Of a stretch of 64,000 nt of DNA, positions 19,301 to 27,657 are shown piece after piece. The notes beneath the pieces are model-generated. The model had not been told where the DNA came from and ran no database searches. It saw only the letters and a program-made list of their open reading frames with translations. The translations under genes and the position numbers were made by a program. The stretch's first letter is position 1; every line of letters starts with the position of its first letter. The DNA is from Lewinellaceae bacterium (GTDB taxonomy: Bacteria; Bacteroidota; Bacteroidia; Chitinophagales; Saprospiraceae): NCBI GenBank assembly GCA_020636405.1, contig JACJXW010000004.1, positions 3,708,001-3,772,000 on the forward strand, in the 5' to 3' direction.

Positions 19301-20381
19301 GCTGAACAGCGAAGTCATATATCACCTGTGGGCTGGATGCCAGGCGGTTGAGTTCTTTAGCCGCCAGATATTCCTGGAACTCTGTGTTGTGGAACTCCAG
19401 AATATCACCCGCTTTTTCTTTCCGGGGCTGTAATATTCTTTCCAGGAAAGTATCGATGTCACAGACATTCAAAAAAACGAGGTTGAGGTTGGAGTCCGCC
19501 TCATCCAGAAAAGTAATGAACTCTTCTTTAGTGATAGCATTGGTTTGATGGATCTCCATAACCAGGGCCAACTTTTCCAGCACCCTCCGGATGATCTCTT
19601 TCTCATTCCTTTTCCATTCAATACGCTTCTCTTCTTCTGCTTCGAATTGAGAATAAATGAAACGCTCAAAGAAATCGGTGCGTTTCCATGTTTTCAATTC
19701 CGCCTCCGTTACTCTGCGGCTGATCAAAAGATCCGTTACCGTTTTCAAATAACGTGGTACGGTAAGAATTGACGAGCCTTCCCGGTTTGGCCTGGCCCTT
19801 TCAAACAGAACCCCTGCAAGGTTATCGTCCTTTATTCCGGCTTTTTTGACGAAAGTCTTGATCCTGTCAAAAGAAAAAGGAGCGATTCGGATAAACTGAA
19901 AACCCTTAAACCCACTGAAAGCAGAGTAGTTATTCATAGCGTCATGCCGGCGGCAGGAAATCAGAACAGTCCTGTCCGGATGTCGGAGGCTGAATTCTTT
20001 TAGTTGATGGATTATCCCATAGTATTGCCCGGGCGAAACCTCATCCAAAGCATCAAAACAGTAAGTTGAGCAGCCTTCCTCAAATTGCTCCATTATCTCC
20101 ACTGGCCCCTCCAGTTTTCGAAGCTGAATGAATTTAGCCTTCCCACCCTGATCCTCTACCGCAAGAACAATCTGGCGAAGCAATTCCGATTTTCCATAAC
20201 CAGGATCAGCAATGATGAATGCCTGGATGGGAGTGTTGGTTAGGTAAGAGAATTCCACTCCTTCCACTCTTTTGTCAAACGCCTGGCTGTAATAGGGTAG
20301 GGAATGGTAGTTGTTCAGGGCTTCAAGAGTGCTGAAGCGTTCCAGTTCCGGTTCGATGTAAAAATCGGGGTTTATCTTCAT
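16302..20381 (-). CDS. NACHT/STAND-type NTPase with C-terminal nuclease domain
   Basis: About 1359 residues from ATG 20381; a TTG at 20429 would add 16 residues. The NTPase has Walker A ADPGYGKSELL (about 64), Walker B YCFDALDEV (about 110) and VLISCRRH, typical of NACHT-like STAND proteins, followed by FHNTEFQEYLAAKEL, the signature after the winged helix. The middle ~800 residues are helical repeats, the likely sensor. The last ~120 residues hold DDKRIDLLIKYGFVPPVVVE followed by LKLL, a D ... ExK nuclease core. Bacterial NACHT defence proteins usually carry the effector at the N-terminus, so the order here is reversed. It probably detects a phage component and cuts nucleic acid, by inference from architecture. 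Confidence 0.82.
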   Translation of the reverse strand: MKINPDFYIEPELERFSTLEALNNYHSLPYYSQAFDKRVEGVEFSYLTNTPIQAFIIADPGYGKSELLRQIVLAVEDQGGKAKFIQLRKLEGPVEIMEQFEEGCSTYCFDALDEVSPGQYYGIIHQLKEFSLRHPDRTVLISCRRHDAMNNYSAFSGFKGFQFIRIAPFSFDRIKTFVKKAGIKDDNLAGVLFERARPNREGSSILTVPRYLKTVTDLLISRRVTEAELKTWKRTDFFERFIYSQFEAEEEKRIEWKRNEKEIIRRVLEKLALVMEIHQTNAITKEEFITFLDEADSNLNLVFLNVCDIDTFLERILQPRKEKAGDILEFHNTEFQEYLAAKELNRLASSPQVIYDFAVQPEFGQIYPNWYDVLRYLVEINPNHLLPLVEFLQSKKESWVENAFWGLLAGIDAEELALGGRAKVFESVYRYIQNTPGAYFPRFSVDLSKFFVPSVAGLIIEPPSPVELSEKGQKRRLSNQLDILQGLVDKIAGTERERWRSFLLELAEQSDDAALKNAAIYNLAYFGRIDDLQRLKPLFDSGDEKFRDNYIYACCLVSPDDDFTLAIFLDGLQNTEKHSAIDGINNLSDPALLKCLLEQFITGQNYLAQYLKGSKDYISANPYGFIDNIEKVWDAEFPELLLDLLKVAWSRDFSLYHHTEKFDNKMIILLGEKRPDLVPALPDIHPHLFNFLHNHINAILKILTPENTEEFIKRMIGIDKPSGWLIADTFRRLYQKDAEEQSGVYQIARNFFPDEFSRWENPPDPEIIRKEQEEREKKNICIRFKELLEPEPGLINLGVFNHYLENQEVLEAEASEEDLNRLHIWLKERIPQIDPLQTKIGITRTDGRNSSLSMNMDILYFSAYLRAAEAMGILQEIEIPRKHLLGFIPLLPDSSPAGLDPEKVIELIGELSAEDQEYLLPALTHRADDYLRYSPGGFALAVQKIGAEKLVPLLKEMVADEALRPFERIQVCKILADSFPGRGYMEEVFETYRYKEGELVKLAELANECIIRLFRDRNAIGWRYEKIKNLEQPFEEPDRRSSKYMLRSYSEWESEMDKLHFARPLIDIQDSSLAPEMQELLQHGLELLARDKRYQKYSQYIQKIVYEYYDALKEKEGFGFLREFFTFLDSRCKDTKHFFNQFRTQLQISYINIHEKPQNILSSINKYNKIKSRSYLPVYDARDLNFIVLQVIEEDIRRFVYKEGFYRVIQQYFTDGDRKKGAQSKPLASIREDYIQKTLKIQLENALIRKGIRGVDIIREPQLYDDKRIDLLIKYGFVPPVVVELKLLHNSEITSTKERTGYKKKLKQYMDSQNAAFGIYLVFKVRKGKQEKHFDALRLEYQDIEGLAIPDLIDCTGDM

Positions 20382-20483
20382 TTCATTGTTTTCATTTTGG
20401 TTGCTGAGGAGTGATCTCTGGTTGTGCAATAACTTCTACTCAATAAATTCGAAACCTTACAGCTCAAAGAAGTCTTTTGAAAC

Positions 20484-20515
20484 GAAATTTAAAACAATTT
20501 GGATTTCGCAACAAA
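20484..20515 (-). promoter_or_regulatory. Candidate Bacteroidota promoter for the NACHT module
   Basis: On the minus strand TTTG (20515-20512), a 20-base spacer and TAAATTTC (20491-20484) fit TTTG/TAnnTTTG with one mismatch. It lies in the 143-base gap between DrmB and the NACHT gene, about 100 bases before ATG 20381, so the downstream genes could have their own transcript. Confidence 0.4.
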
Positions 20516-20524
20516 TAAAAATGA

Positions 20525-22390
20525 TTACCCCGAAAGCATCCCCTTGTTCTCCAGCCAGCTAAAGAACCCCAGGTCAGGATTCTCTCCATCTCCGGTAACG
20601 AAGGCCCTGTCTAAGAGCATATTGAATTCTTCACAAGAAGTTTCCGGAATTACTGCACAATTATGACATGCAGCGCCATTGACGGATTCCGGCCCTTGTC
20701 CGTCTTCCGACCCAACCTGCATACAAACAGGATCTGCCGAACACCACCGGGAGTCTTCTACTGATTCACGGAGAATCTTTTCCAGGTTCCATGGCTTTCC
20801 CTGGCGGACCAATCCTCCCAAAGAACCTTCGGAATCACCTGAGGAGGTATATATCAGAAAGCCATTCATAGCGGATGGATCATCATCAGGGGAACTGCAG
20901 AATATCCTTTCCCTGAGTGCTGAAGAGCCATAACCACAGTTGTAGCACAACCGGTTGATCATCAGATGAGCGAGGGTGTGTATGAGAAAAAATCTGCCAT
21001 CAAGAGGCCTGTACTCATGGTCTGCCCGTCGATTAGCAATGGCCTGATTATAACGCCGCGATCTTTTTAGTGCTCTTGCCTGTACTTCCTGTAATTCTGT
21101 CCATAGCAGGAGGAGTTTTTCGTTAAAGGAAAGAAAAATACCTTCTCCATAAACTTGGTTGGCGGGTAACCAGGATAATGGGGGGGCGTTTGTCAGAAGG
21201 CTCTTCTTTGCTTCAAGGTTTCCGTCATTCGGGAAAATCCTGGAGAAACCAGCAAAGGCTCTGGTTTCTTTTAATTGCTCAACAAGAATTACCTGATCAA
21301 AAGTAGTACTGATATATTTAAAATCAGAGCATTCCTCTTTCTTAATTTCCGAGGATTTAAAATCCCTTCCTGCTTTTCTTTCCCTGAGAATATAGTCGTA
21401 CTCCTGCTGCCTTAACCCTTGTTCAGATATCTCCTGATCCTGTCCATCTGTAGGGCCATCCATTTTTTCACATATCTTCAAAAATACAGTTTCCAGAATA
21501 TCACTTTTCACATGGGTTTCCAAAAATATTTTTAACAGGCTTCCATCATTATCGGAATCTTTAAATTTTCTGATCTGCTCTCCGTGTTTCGCCAATAGCG
21601 CAGTCGCAGCCTTCTCTGCATCATTTTGAGCGGAAGGTAAGTATAAAGCCGATTTAATCAGAGGAAAATAAACATTGGAGGCGCCTCTGATCAACACCCT
21701 GAGGGGATTACCGCAGGAACTATCTTTCATTCCTGCCGGACCGAGCCAGGGACGGTGGCCCTGACAGGATTGAGTGTTTACAAGCGCATCATCCCCCATG
21801 ATACCTCCAAGGCTACGGGCACTCCCGCACGAACACCGTATATGTATACTCGCCAGGTCTCCTGCCCCTTTTCCTGCGCGGTAATACAATTCATGGTCCT
21901 CATTTTCAATGTCACTTCCCCTATGTACCCATTCCATTAAAGGCACATCCTGGATATGGCCGTCTCCACAAACAGCAACAAAACGGAGGGGTATCATTCG
22001 TCTTTTTTTGCATGCAGCATTGGTGCACACTGGAAATCCGGAACGGGTTAATTCTATCTTTTCAAGAATCTTACATCTGGGGCAATAGTGCCATTGAGGA
22101 AATCGGACAGATGGAATAGTCAATCTCAGGTTTTTATCCCCTCTTTCGATAAAAGGAGGGGGGATAATAAACTTCTTTACCCCTAATAACGAGGCCAGCC
22201 GGGGTTCATCCTCAATCATGAATTCGGAGAGGTCAAAAGCTCCAAATTTCCCATGTTCTTCGATATCTGAGAAGTTCAGCTCCCATTGTTCCGGCCCGCA
22301 AATCATAAGTGATTCATCGCCCGGGAAATTTACCATTTGTCCTATTCCGAAAGGCGCAAGAAGCTGGCCTCTGCGAATAATCCTTTTCAT
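20525..22390 (-). CDS. drmB: DISARM protein DrmB (DUF1998)
   Basis: 621 residues with the DrmB layout: N-terminal IRRGQLLAPFGIGQMVNFPG, several zinc-type cysteine pairs (YCPRCKILE, CTNAACKKRR, IRCSCGS), and the DUF1998 end with FFLIHTLAHLMINRLCYNCG (about 475-495), WCSADPVC and ACHNC. In DISARM, DrmB works with the helicase DrmA to restrict unmodified phage DNA. It starts 20 bases after the DrmA gene, so the pair is co-transcribed. DrmC (a phospholipase D-type nuclease), usually next, is not present; the NACHT gene follows instead. Confidence 0.88.
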   Translation of the reverse strand: MKRIIRRGQLLAPFGIGQMVNFPGDESLMICGPEQWELNFSDIEEHGKFGAFDLSEFMIEDEPRLASLLGVKKFIIPPPFIERGDKNLRLTIPSVRFPQWHYCPRCKILEKIELTRSGFPVCTNAACKKRRMIPLRFVAVCGDGHIQDVPLMEWVHRGSDIENEDHELYYRAGKGAGDLASIHIRCSCGSARSLGGIMGDDALVNTQSCQGHRPWLGPAGMKDSSCGNPLRVLIRGASNVYFPLIKSALYLPSAQNDAEKAATALLAKHGEQIRKFKDSDNDGSLLKIFLETHVKSDILETVFLKICEKMDGPTDGQDQEISEQGLRQQEYDYILRERKAGRDFKSSEIKKEECSDFKYISTTFDQVILVEQLKETRAFAGFSRIFPNDGNLEAKKSLLTNAPPLSWLPANQVYGEGIFLSFNEKLLLLWTELQEVQARALKRSRRYNQAIANRRADHEYRPLDGRFFLIHTLAHLMINRLCYNCGYGSSALRERIFCSSPDDDPSAMNGFLIYTSSGDSEGSLGGLVRQGKPWNLEKILRESVEDSRWCSADPVCMQVGSEDGQGPESVNGAACHNCAVIPETSCEEFNMLLDRAFVTGDGENPDLGFFSWLENKGMLSG

Positions 22391-22410
22391 ATTCTTTTTA
22401 TTAAAGGCGG

Positions 22411-25400
22411 TCAGGGTTTGAAAATACTGATATTGGATTCCTTATCAACTCCTCTCATTGAAGTTGGAGTAGGCAGGGAGTTTCTTTCGACTTCTTTTGT
22501 AACCTCACCACCAGAAGCATACATTAATGGAAAGGCATCTGCTCCTTTCAGGATACCATAATTGCCCGCATCTCCATATTCATTGAATCCATGTTCCCAG
22601 AACTGTATCCTTTCAGAAAGCAGTTTTTCCGTTTCTTCAAGCTCCTCAGGATCAATAGATTTACATCTCTCCAGAATTACGCCTTTTGCCCATTCAATAA
22701 TTTCATCGAATTCCTTTCTGTTTCGCGAAACTGAGGGGGCATTCCTGAGCCCCTTCTGAGAAAAGTGCCTTACTAATCCGATCAATATAGCATGAAGGGC
22801 TCGTTGCGTTGCATTTATGGAAAATGGAGTAACTGAGGTAGGTTCCACAAGCGAATAGATTCTGCTGTGGTAGGCCTGAAAATGCTCATACTGAGATTTG
22901 TCTCTTGGTTTGGAGGGGCTGTAAATGACAATGGCCAGCCCCGGGCCCTTTTCATCTCTTCCTACTCTGGAAGATGCCTGTATATACTCAGCAGTAGTTT
23001 TAGGCTGGCCATGGATAACCATCAGGCCAAGGCGTGAAATATCTACTCCTGTAGCAATCATATTGGTTGCAAGGCAAATATCCGCAGGGTCAGGCTTCTT
23101 TCCGGTATAGCCCGTTTCCAATTCCTTTAAATGCTCAGGAATCTTTTCTGACCTGATCCTGCTGGTTAGTTCAATAAGGGGCTTTACATACCGCCGTTCA
23201 TCTCTGGGGATCAGTTTTCTGTCCTGCAGGACTTTCAAATATTCTGCGATGTCAGCGTTCACTAATGAAGAAGCAATGCCTAACTCTCTTATACTATTGA
23301 AGAAGCCCACCAATGTCCAGTAAAAATCTTTCTTTTCATGTGGAAAGTCAGCATCAGCTATAGCCTGTAACAAAGCAGAGTAAATCCTGACTACGGTCGT
23401 TTGGCCTGACTGATATCCCGGGGCCAGTATTCCAATATATTTCCTTCCGGTTTCCTCCTTTCGCTCCTCAGAAAACCAGGTATTCCCAAAGGTGAGTCCC
23501 TGAGGGGGAAATATATTGAGGCGATCCGTGTCATACAATGCCTTTACCTGCTCACCAGCCCGGCTTATCGTCGCTGTAGAGGCTATAATTTTCGGAGGGA
23601 GGGATGAATCAGTTTTTCGTGGGTAGAACGGAGGGTCCTTTCTGCCATAATTTGTACATAGAGCCTGAACAAGAACCTCATACAATCCAACAATAGTACC
23701 CAGAGGCCCGGAAATCAGATGCAGTTCGTCCTGAATAATCAGTTCAGGAGGAGTAATGCGGAAGTAATCTCCTGAATTATCTTTTCTGAATCCAAACAAC
23801 CTGCTGGTTTCCTCTTTCCAGGTAAGCATTGCAAATTTATCAACTGTGCCAAGTATAAGTGTTGGAGTCTTCTGATAAATATCTTCGTCTACTACATACA
23901 AGGGCAATTCTTCATCAAAGTACTCACAATTTTGATTCTCACAAGAGAAAAATACTCTATTATCAGCATCATCTTTTTTTAGTCCTTTCAGGTTTACTCT
24001 TCTTGACGATGAATCGATTAACCCCATCTGTGTGCCACAGCAAGGGCATTTCATCACAATGAAATTGTAATCCCGGTTCTTTCCTGTTTCAAGTTTGTGG
24101 AAATGAGCTACCGCATCCTTGTTTGAATTATGTGTAGTAGAAGCCCCAACCCACAATCCGATTGAAATGGGTTCTTCTCCCAGTTCAAACTCATGCTCTT
24201 TGCGAATAAGGTCACAGCCGCAAATCATGGAAGAAGCTCGTTCGTACTGTTGGGTTGTGAGCAGCCTGAGGGTATATCTCATCAAAACAGTTGTACCATA
24301 GAACGGTTCCCACTCAAGCTCGTCTTTACCTTGTAACCTCCTGAATAAAATAGTAAAAGCCGCCAGGCCAAGGTATGCTTCCGTTTTCCCTCCACCGGTA
24401 GGAAACCAAATCAGGTCTACAATCTTCCTTTCATCAGTTTCCGGAGAAATTGTTCCTTCAATATTCATTAAAATAAAAGCGAGCTGAAAGGGGCGCCATC
24501 TCCCTCCCTTTTCTTTATGGAAATCTTCAAGAGAACTATGCCTGTCCCCACCACCGTACAGAGGCTCTGGTATAAACCTGTTTCCCCCTTTTTTTAACCA
24601 TTTGCGTTGAGGTGTTTTTGACCTTTGCTGTTGCCACATCATGGCCCTGTTCATCCACCTGAACGCTTTTACAACCTTCGAATCTGTTGTATTACCAGAC
24701 AAAATTGCTACACCCTTGCTGATCCTGATGAGGTTGGTTTCGCACTTTGCTATGTTTCTGAGAGCAGGGATTCTGTAATTTTCATTTAATTTTTCAGCCT
24801 CTGTTTTCAGGCTCTCAATCCATTTGCTGTACTTTTCCACCAGTTCATTTAAGCTGGCTATAGCCTTCGGCCAATCACCCCTGTCCGACAACTCAAACAT
24901 GCTGAGTTCAACATGTTTGGTTGGCTGGATCGGAGCTATCTCAAAAACGGGGGTAAAAACCGAATCGATTTTTCTGACAGAGTCATCTTTTTCCACCTTC
25001 CAGTTTACAGAACAACCATGGCCAATAGCATATACCCTTTTTTCCCGATAAAGAAGCCGCATTTCTTCCTCCTCATAAGTATCTGATAAGGAGGCTTTTT
25101 CCTTATAGGGTAAGATTATTCCGGGAGGAGCTGATAGTTCCAGGCAGTTTTGAAATAAAATAAAACGGTCCGACCTGGTATGGTCAGAAGTTGCCTCCGC
25201 ACAGTTGACCAGGCTGAAAGTAAGAACACAACACCCTTCTTCTTTATCTCTTTTCGTCGTCCTGTTTCTTACTTCCAGTACGAGCCATGGTTCTCCATCC
25301 GACAGCCTCAGGATATCTCGTTGATATACTTTTCCAGTGGTTTCACACAGGTCTTTAAGTTCGATGTCCTCAATAGTGTCTTTCACCGGGCGCCTCACCC

Positions 25401-25911
25401 AAAAAGGTTTCATGAAAAATGGGTTGCCATTGCCTTTGTCTACGATTTGTCCGGAATCATCCAATGTCTTTACCGGCAAATGGCCATCTCCTCTCTGATA
25501 CCAGGCTGAACTAACGCTAACAGATAATTTTGCATCCCGATCGATAACCCTGATTGAAAACCCCATAGCAGAAGGCAGAAACTGATTGGCAAGCCCTACA
25601 GGTTCTTCGCTTTCTGTATCATCTACATTGCCTCCGGCCCCTCCTTTAAAATTGATGTCACCCGATGGGCTCTCGTTTTCTTCCTTATCAGAAGCGTTTT
25701 CATTTATTTCTTCTTCGGGGTCAACCGGGCCCCTCTCAAAACTGATTCCCTGGGGATAGAGCATTCCCGCCCCGTAACGCTTTTTGGGAGATCCGTGAAT
25801 ACCGGCCAGTAACCTCTCTTCACCTGTTTCCGGGTTTGAATATGCAATATGTGGGTCTGGCCCAACAACCTCTTTATCAATAGTATTAATGATTAAATCT
25901 CGCAGAGTCAT
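22411..25911 (-). CDS. drmA: DISARM helicase DrmA
   Basis: 1166 residues. SF2 helicase motifs are complete: Walker A WFPTGGGKTEAYLGL (about 505), DELH in IIQDELHLISGPLG (about 730), STATISRA, and LATNMIATGVDISRL with YIQASSRVGRD (about 980). A CPCCGTQ ... CENQNC zinc-binding insertion lies between the lobes. The N-terminal ~450 residues are the DrmA-specific region. DrmA and DrmB form the core DISARM complex that loads on phage DNA. The gene is one base from the preceding helicase gene and 20 bases from drmB. Base composition is more AT-rich than the flanking chromosome. Confidence 0.9.
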   Translation of the reverse strand: MTLRDLIINTIDKEVVGPDPHIAYSNPETGEERLLAGIHGSPKKRYGAGMLYPQGISFERGPVDPEEEINENASDKEENESPSGDINFKGGAGGNVDDTESEEPVGLANQFLPSAMGFSIRVIDRDAKLSVSVSSAWYQRGDGHLPVKTLDDSGQIVDKGNGNPFFMKPFWVRRPVKDTIEDIELKDLCETTGKVYQRDILRLSDGEPWLVLEVRNRTTKRDKEEGCCVLTFSLVNCAEATSDHTRSDRFILFQNCLELSAPPGIILPYKEKASLSDTYEEEEMRLLYREKRVYAIGHGCSVNWKVEKDDSVRKIDSVFTPVFEIAPIQPTKHVELSMFELSDRGDWPKAIASLNELVEKYSKWIESLKTEAEKLNENYRIPALRNIAKCETNLIRISKGVAILSGNTTDSKVVKAFRWMNRAMMWQQQRSKTPQRKWLKKGGNRFIPEPLYGGGDRHSSLEDFHKEKGGRWRPFQLAFILMNIEGTISPETDERKIVDLIWFPTGGGKTEAYLGLAAFTILFRRLQGKDELEWEPFYGTTVLMRYTLRLLTTQQYERASSMICGCDLIRKEHEFELGEEPISIGLWVGASTTHNSNKDAVAHFHKLETGKNRDYNFIVMKCPCCGTQMGLIDSSSRRVNLKGLKKDDADNRVFFSCENQNCEYFDEELPLYVVDEDIYQKTPTLILGTVDKFAMLTWKEETSRLFGFRKDNSGDYFRITPPELIIQDELHLISGPLGTIVGLYEVLVQALCTNYGRKDPPFYPRKTDSSLPPKIIASTATISRAGEQVKALYDTDRLNIFPPQGLTFGNTWFSEERKEETGRKYIGILAPGYQSGQTTVVRIYSALLQAIADADFPHEKKDFYWTLVGFFNSIRELGIASSLVNADIAEYLKVLQDRKLIPRDERRYVKPLIELTSRIRSEKIPEHLKELETGYTGKKPDPADICLATNMIATGVDISRLGLMVIHGQPKTTAEYIQASSRVGRDEKGPGLAIVIYSPSKPRDKSQYEHFQAYHSRIYSLVEPTSVTPFSINATQRALHAILIGLVRHFSQKGLRNAPSVSRNRKEFDEIIEWAKGVILERCKSIDPEELEETEKLLSERIQFWEHGFNEYGDAGNYGILKGADAFPLMYASGGEVTKEVERNSLPTPTSMRGVDKESNISIFKP

Positions 25912-25912
25912 A

Positions 25913-27652
25913 TCACAGGATTTTATTCATGTTTCTTCTGTACAACTTGTCTTTTTCTTCGGTAAGAGCCTTTGCCAGAACAATAAAAAGTTTAATTTTT
26001 GCCCTTGACATCCCGACGTATAACAGCCTTTCAGCACCTCTCGTATCCAATTCCTCCAGGTCTGTCAGAATGATGAAGGAACTCTCCAGGCCTTTGAAAG
26101 CCTGGATAGTATGGTATGATAATGCTTTTTCACCGATCAATCCTGTGAGAAAGGGCGATCGGGATACACAGCTGTTTTCTAATCGTATTGGAGAAAGAAT
26201 GATAACATGTTGAAGAGGAATACCTTCTTCCAGTATATCCTTAACAATGTCCTCAATTTTGGCAGCCATGAGGCTTGTGGAAGAAGGGAAAAAGGATTCC
26301 ACCTTATCTCCTTCGGGCGCCATATCCGGGAACTCCAGCATATCGATTCCGGTAAAAAGAGAAATATGGCTGGCTATTTTTTTGGTATTCCTGCAATTGA
26401 CAGACAGAGGAGGGAGCCGGGTAAAGCTTGCTCTTGCCGAAATATAGTTCAGTGATTTTCCGGGGTCATTCAAATAAATTGCCTGGTTGGAGAAATCTCC
26501 AAAAAACACCCAATTCCCATCTGCAATCCCATCTTTCAGGATCATATCAAAAACCTCGAGATAATTCTCAGTGATCAGATCCTGAGCTTCGTCGATAATG
26601 AGTACGTCAAACTTTTCAAGGTGCTTTTCTTCAAAACTCAGGATGAAGTTCCAGGGTAAAGTTTCTTCAAAAAACTGATGCCCTGCATTTTCAGGAATGA
26701 GCAGTCCGGAAACAGATGCCATATACTTATGGAGGTTACCGGCAACATGAAAAGCAACGGAATGCCCTGGCACAAGTTTCCGTGCATTGTCTTCTATCTT
26801 CTGTCCAAGCAGCCTGTTATAGCAAAAAAAGCCAACTCTTTTTTCATTTTCAACCGACCGTCGAAAAAGTTCGGTAGCGATCAATGTCTTACCGGTTCCG
26901 GCCTGTCCTGAAATCAGGCACCGGTTGTTATATTTTGTGATGTCAAGGACATGAAATTGCTGTTTTGTATATCGCTCAATTACCTCTTCAGTATCAAACA
27001 GCCTGTTGATTGCACTGTATTGATACGAAAAGTCCCCTCTGATTAATGAAAGGATGCTTTCACATTCCGCTCTTGAAGGCATTGCCTTATTGACATCATA
27101 CCAGGATTTTCTGCACATCTTCTCGTGAAAGCCTATGGACAGGGAGTCAATGTAATCTGAAATAGGGATATTCAATCCCTGCCTCGTAAAGACCATCCAT
27201 GATTCGGCTTCTGTTCCGTAATCATAAAATTCGTCAAGGCTGGTGAACATGACACCGTAACCAAACAACACATTCTTAACCAGGCCCTCAATTTTTGAAT
27301 TCCCCGCTGACTTTTCCTGTAGTATTTTTCGAAGGGAATGCATCGCATCACTTGCCTGCCGGAAAGGCCCCCTCACAGAAGAAGATGTTTTTCCTGCCCG
27401 GTTGGTAAACTCCCAAACCCCTTCCTTTCTGGCAACCCTGCCATGTTTAACTTCAAGAGCGAAAATCCCTTTTCCCGGCGCCAGCACAAGAAAATCTATT
27501 TCTCCTGATATTGCAGTCAGGTGACCGGCAATGAAAAGAGAATGAACCACAATTAAGCCCTTACAGTTTTTATCGTTCTTCAGGAGAGAAAAAACAAGTT
27601 TTTCTCCGGTAGAAGCATCAGATGGTATGGTATCCGGAATCATTCTGCTCAT
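25913..27652 (-). CDS. NERD-domain SF1 helicase
   Basis: 579 residues. The N-terminal NERD nuclease-related domain has GEIDFLVLAPGKGIFALEVK (about 50-70), the D ... ExK pattern. The rest is a UvrD/DUF2075-like ATPase: Walker A SGQAGTGKTLIATE (about 250), Walker B VLIIDEAQDL (about 355), and a C-terminal HTIQAFKGLESSFIILTD followed by LLYVGMSRAK. It probably translocates and cuts DNA. It is placed tightly between the DrmE-like gene (5 bases) and drmA (1 base), so it is an integral operon member rather than a chance neighbour. This helicase is not one of the named DISARM core genes. Confidence 0.85.
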   Translation of the reverse strand: MSRMIPDTIPSDASTGEKLVFSLLKNDKNCKGLIVVHSLFIAGHLTAISGEIDFLVLAPGKGIFALEVKHGRVARKEGVWEFTNRAGKTSSSVRGPFRQASDAMHSLRKILQEKSAGNSKIEGLVKNVLFGYGVMFTSLDEFYDYGTEAESWMVFTRQGLNIPISDYIDSLSIGFHEKMCRKSWYDVNKAMPSRAECESILSLIRGDFSYQYSAINRLFDTEEVIERYTKQQFHVLDITKYNNRCLISGQAGTGKTLIATELFRRSVENEKRVGFFCYNRLLGQKIEDNARKLVPGHSVAFHVAGNLHKYMASVSGLLIPENAGHQFFEETLPWNFILSFEEKHLEKFDVLIIDEAQDLITENYLEVFDMILKDGIADGNWVFFGDFSNQAIYLNDPGKSLNYISARASFTRLPPLSVNCRNTKKIASHISLFTGIDMLEFPDMAPEGDKVESFFPSSTSLMAAKIEDIVKDILEEGIPLQHVIILSPIRLENSCVSRSPFLTGLIGEKALSYHTIQAFKGLESSFIILTDLEELDTRGAERLLYVGMSRAKIKLFIVLAKALTEEKDKLYRRNMNKIL

Positions 27653-27657
27653 AAGGC

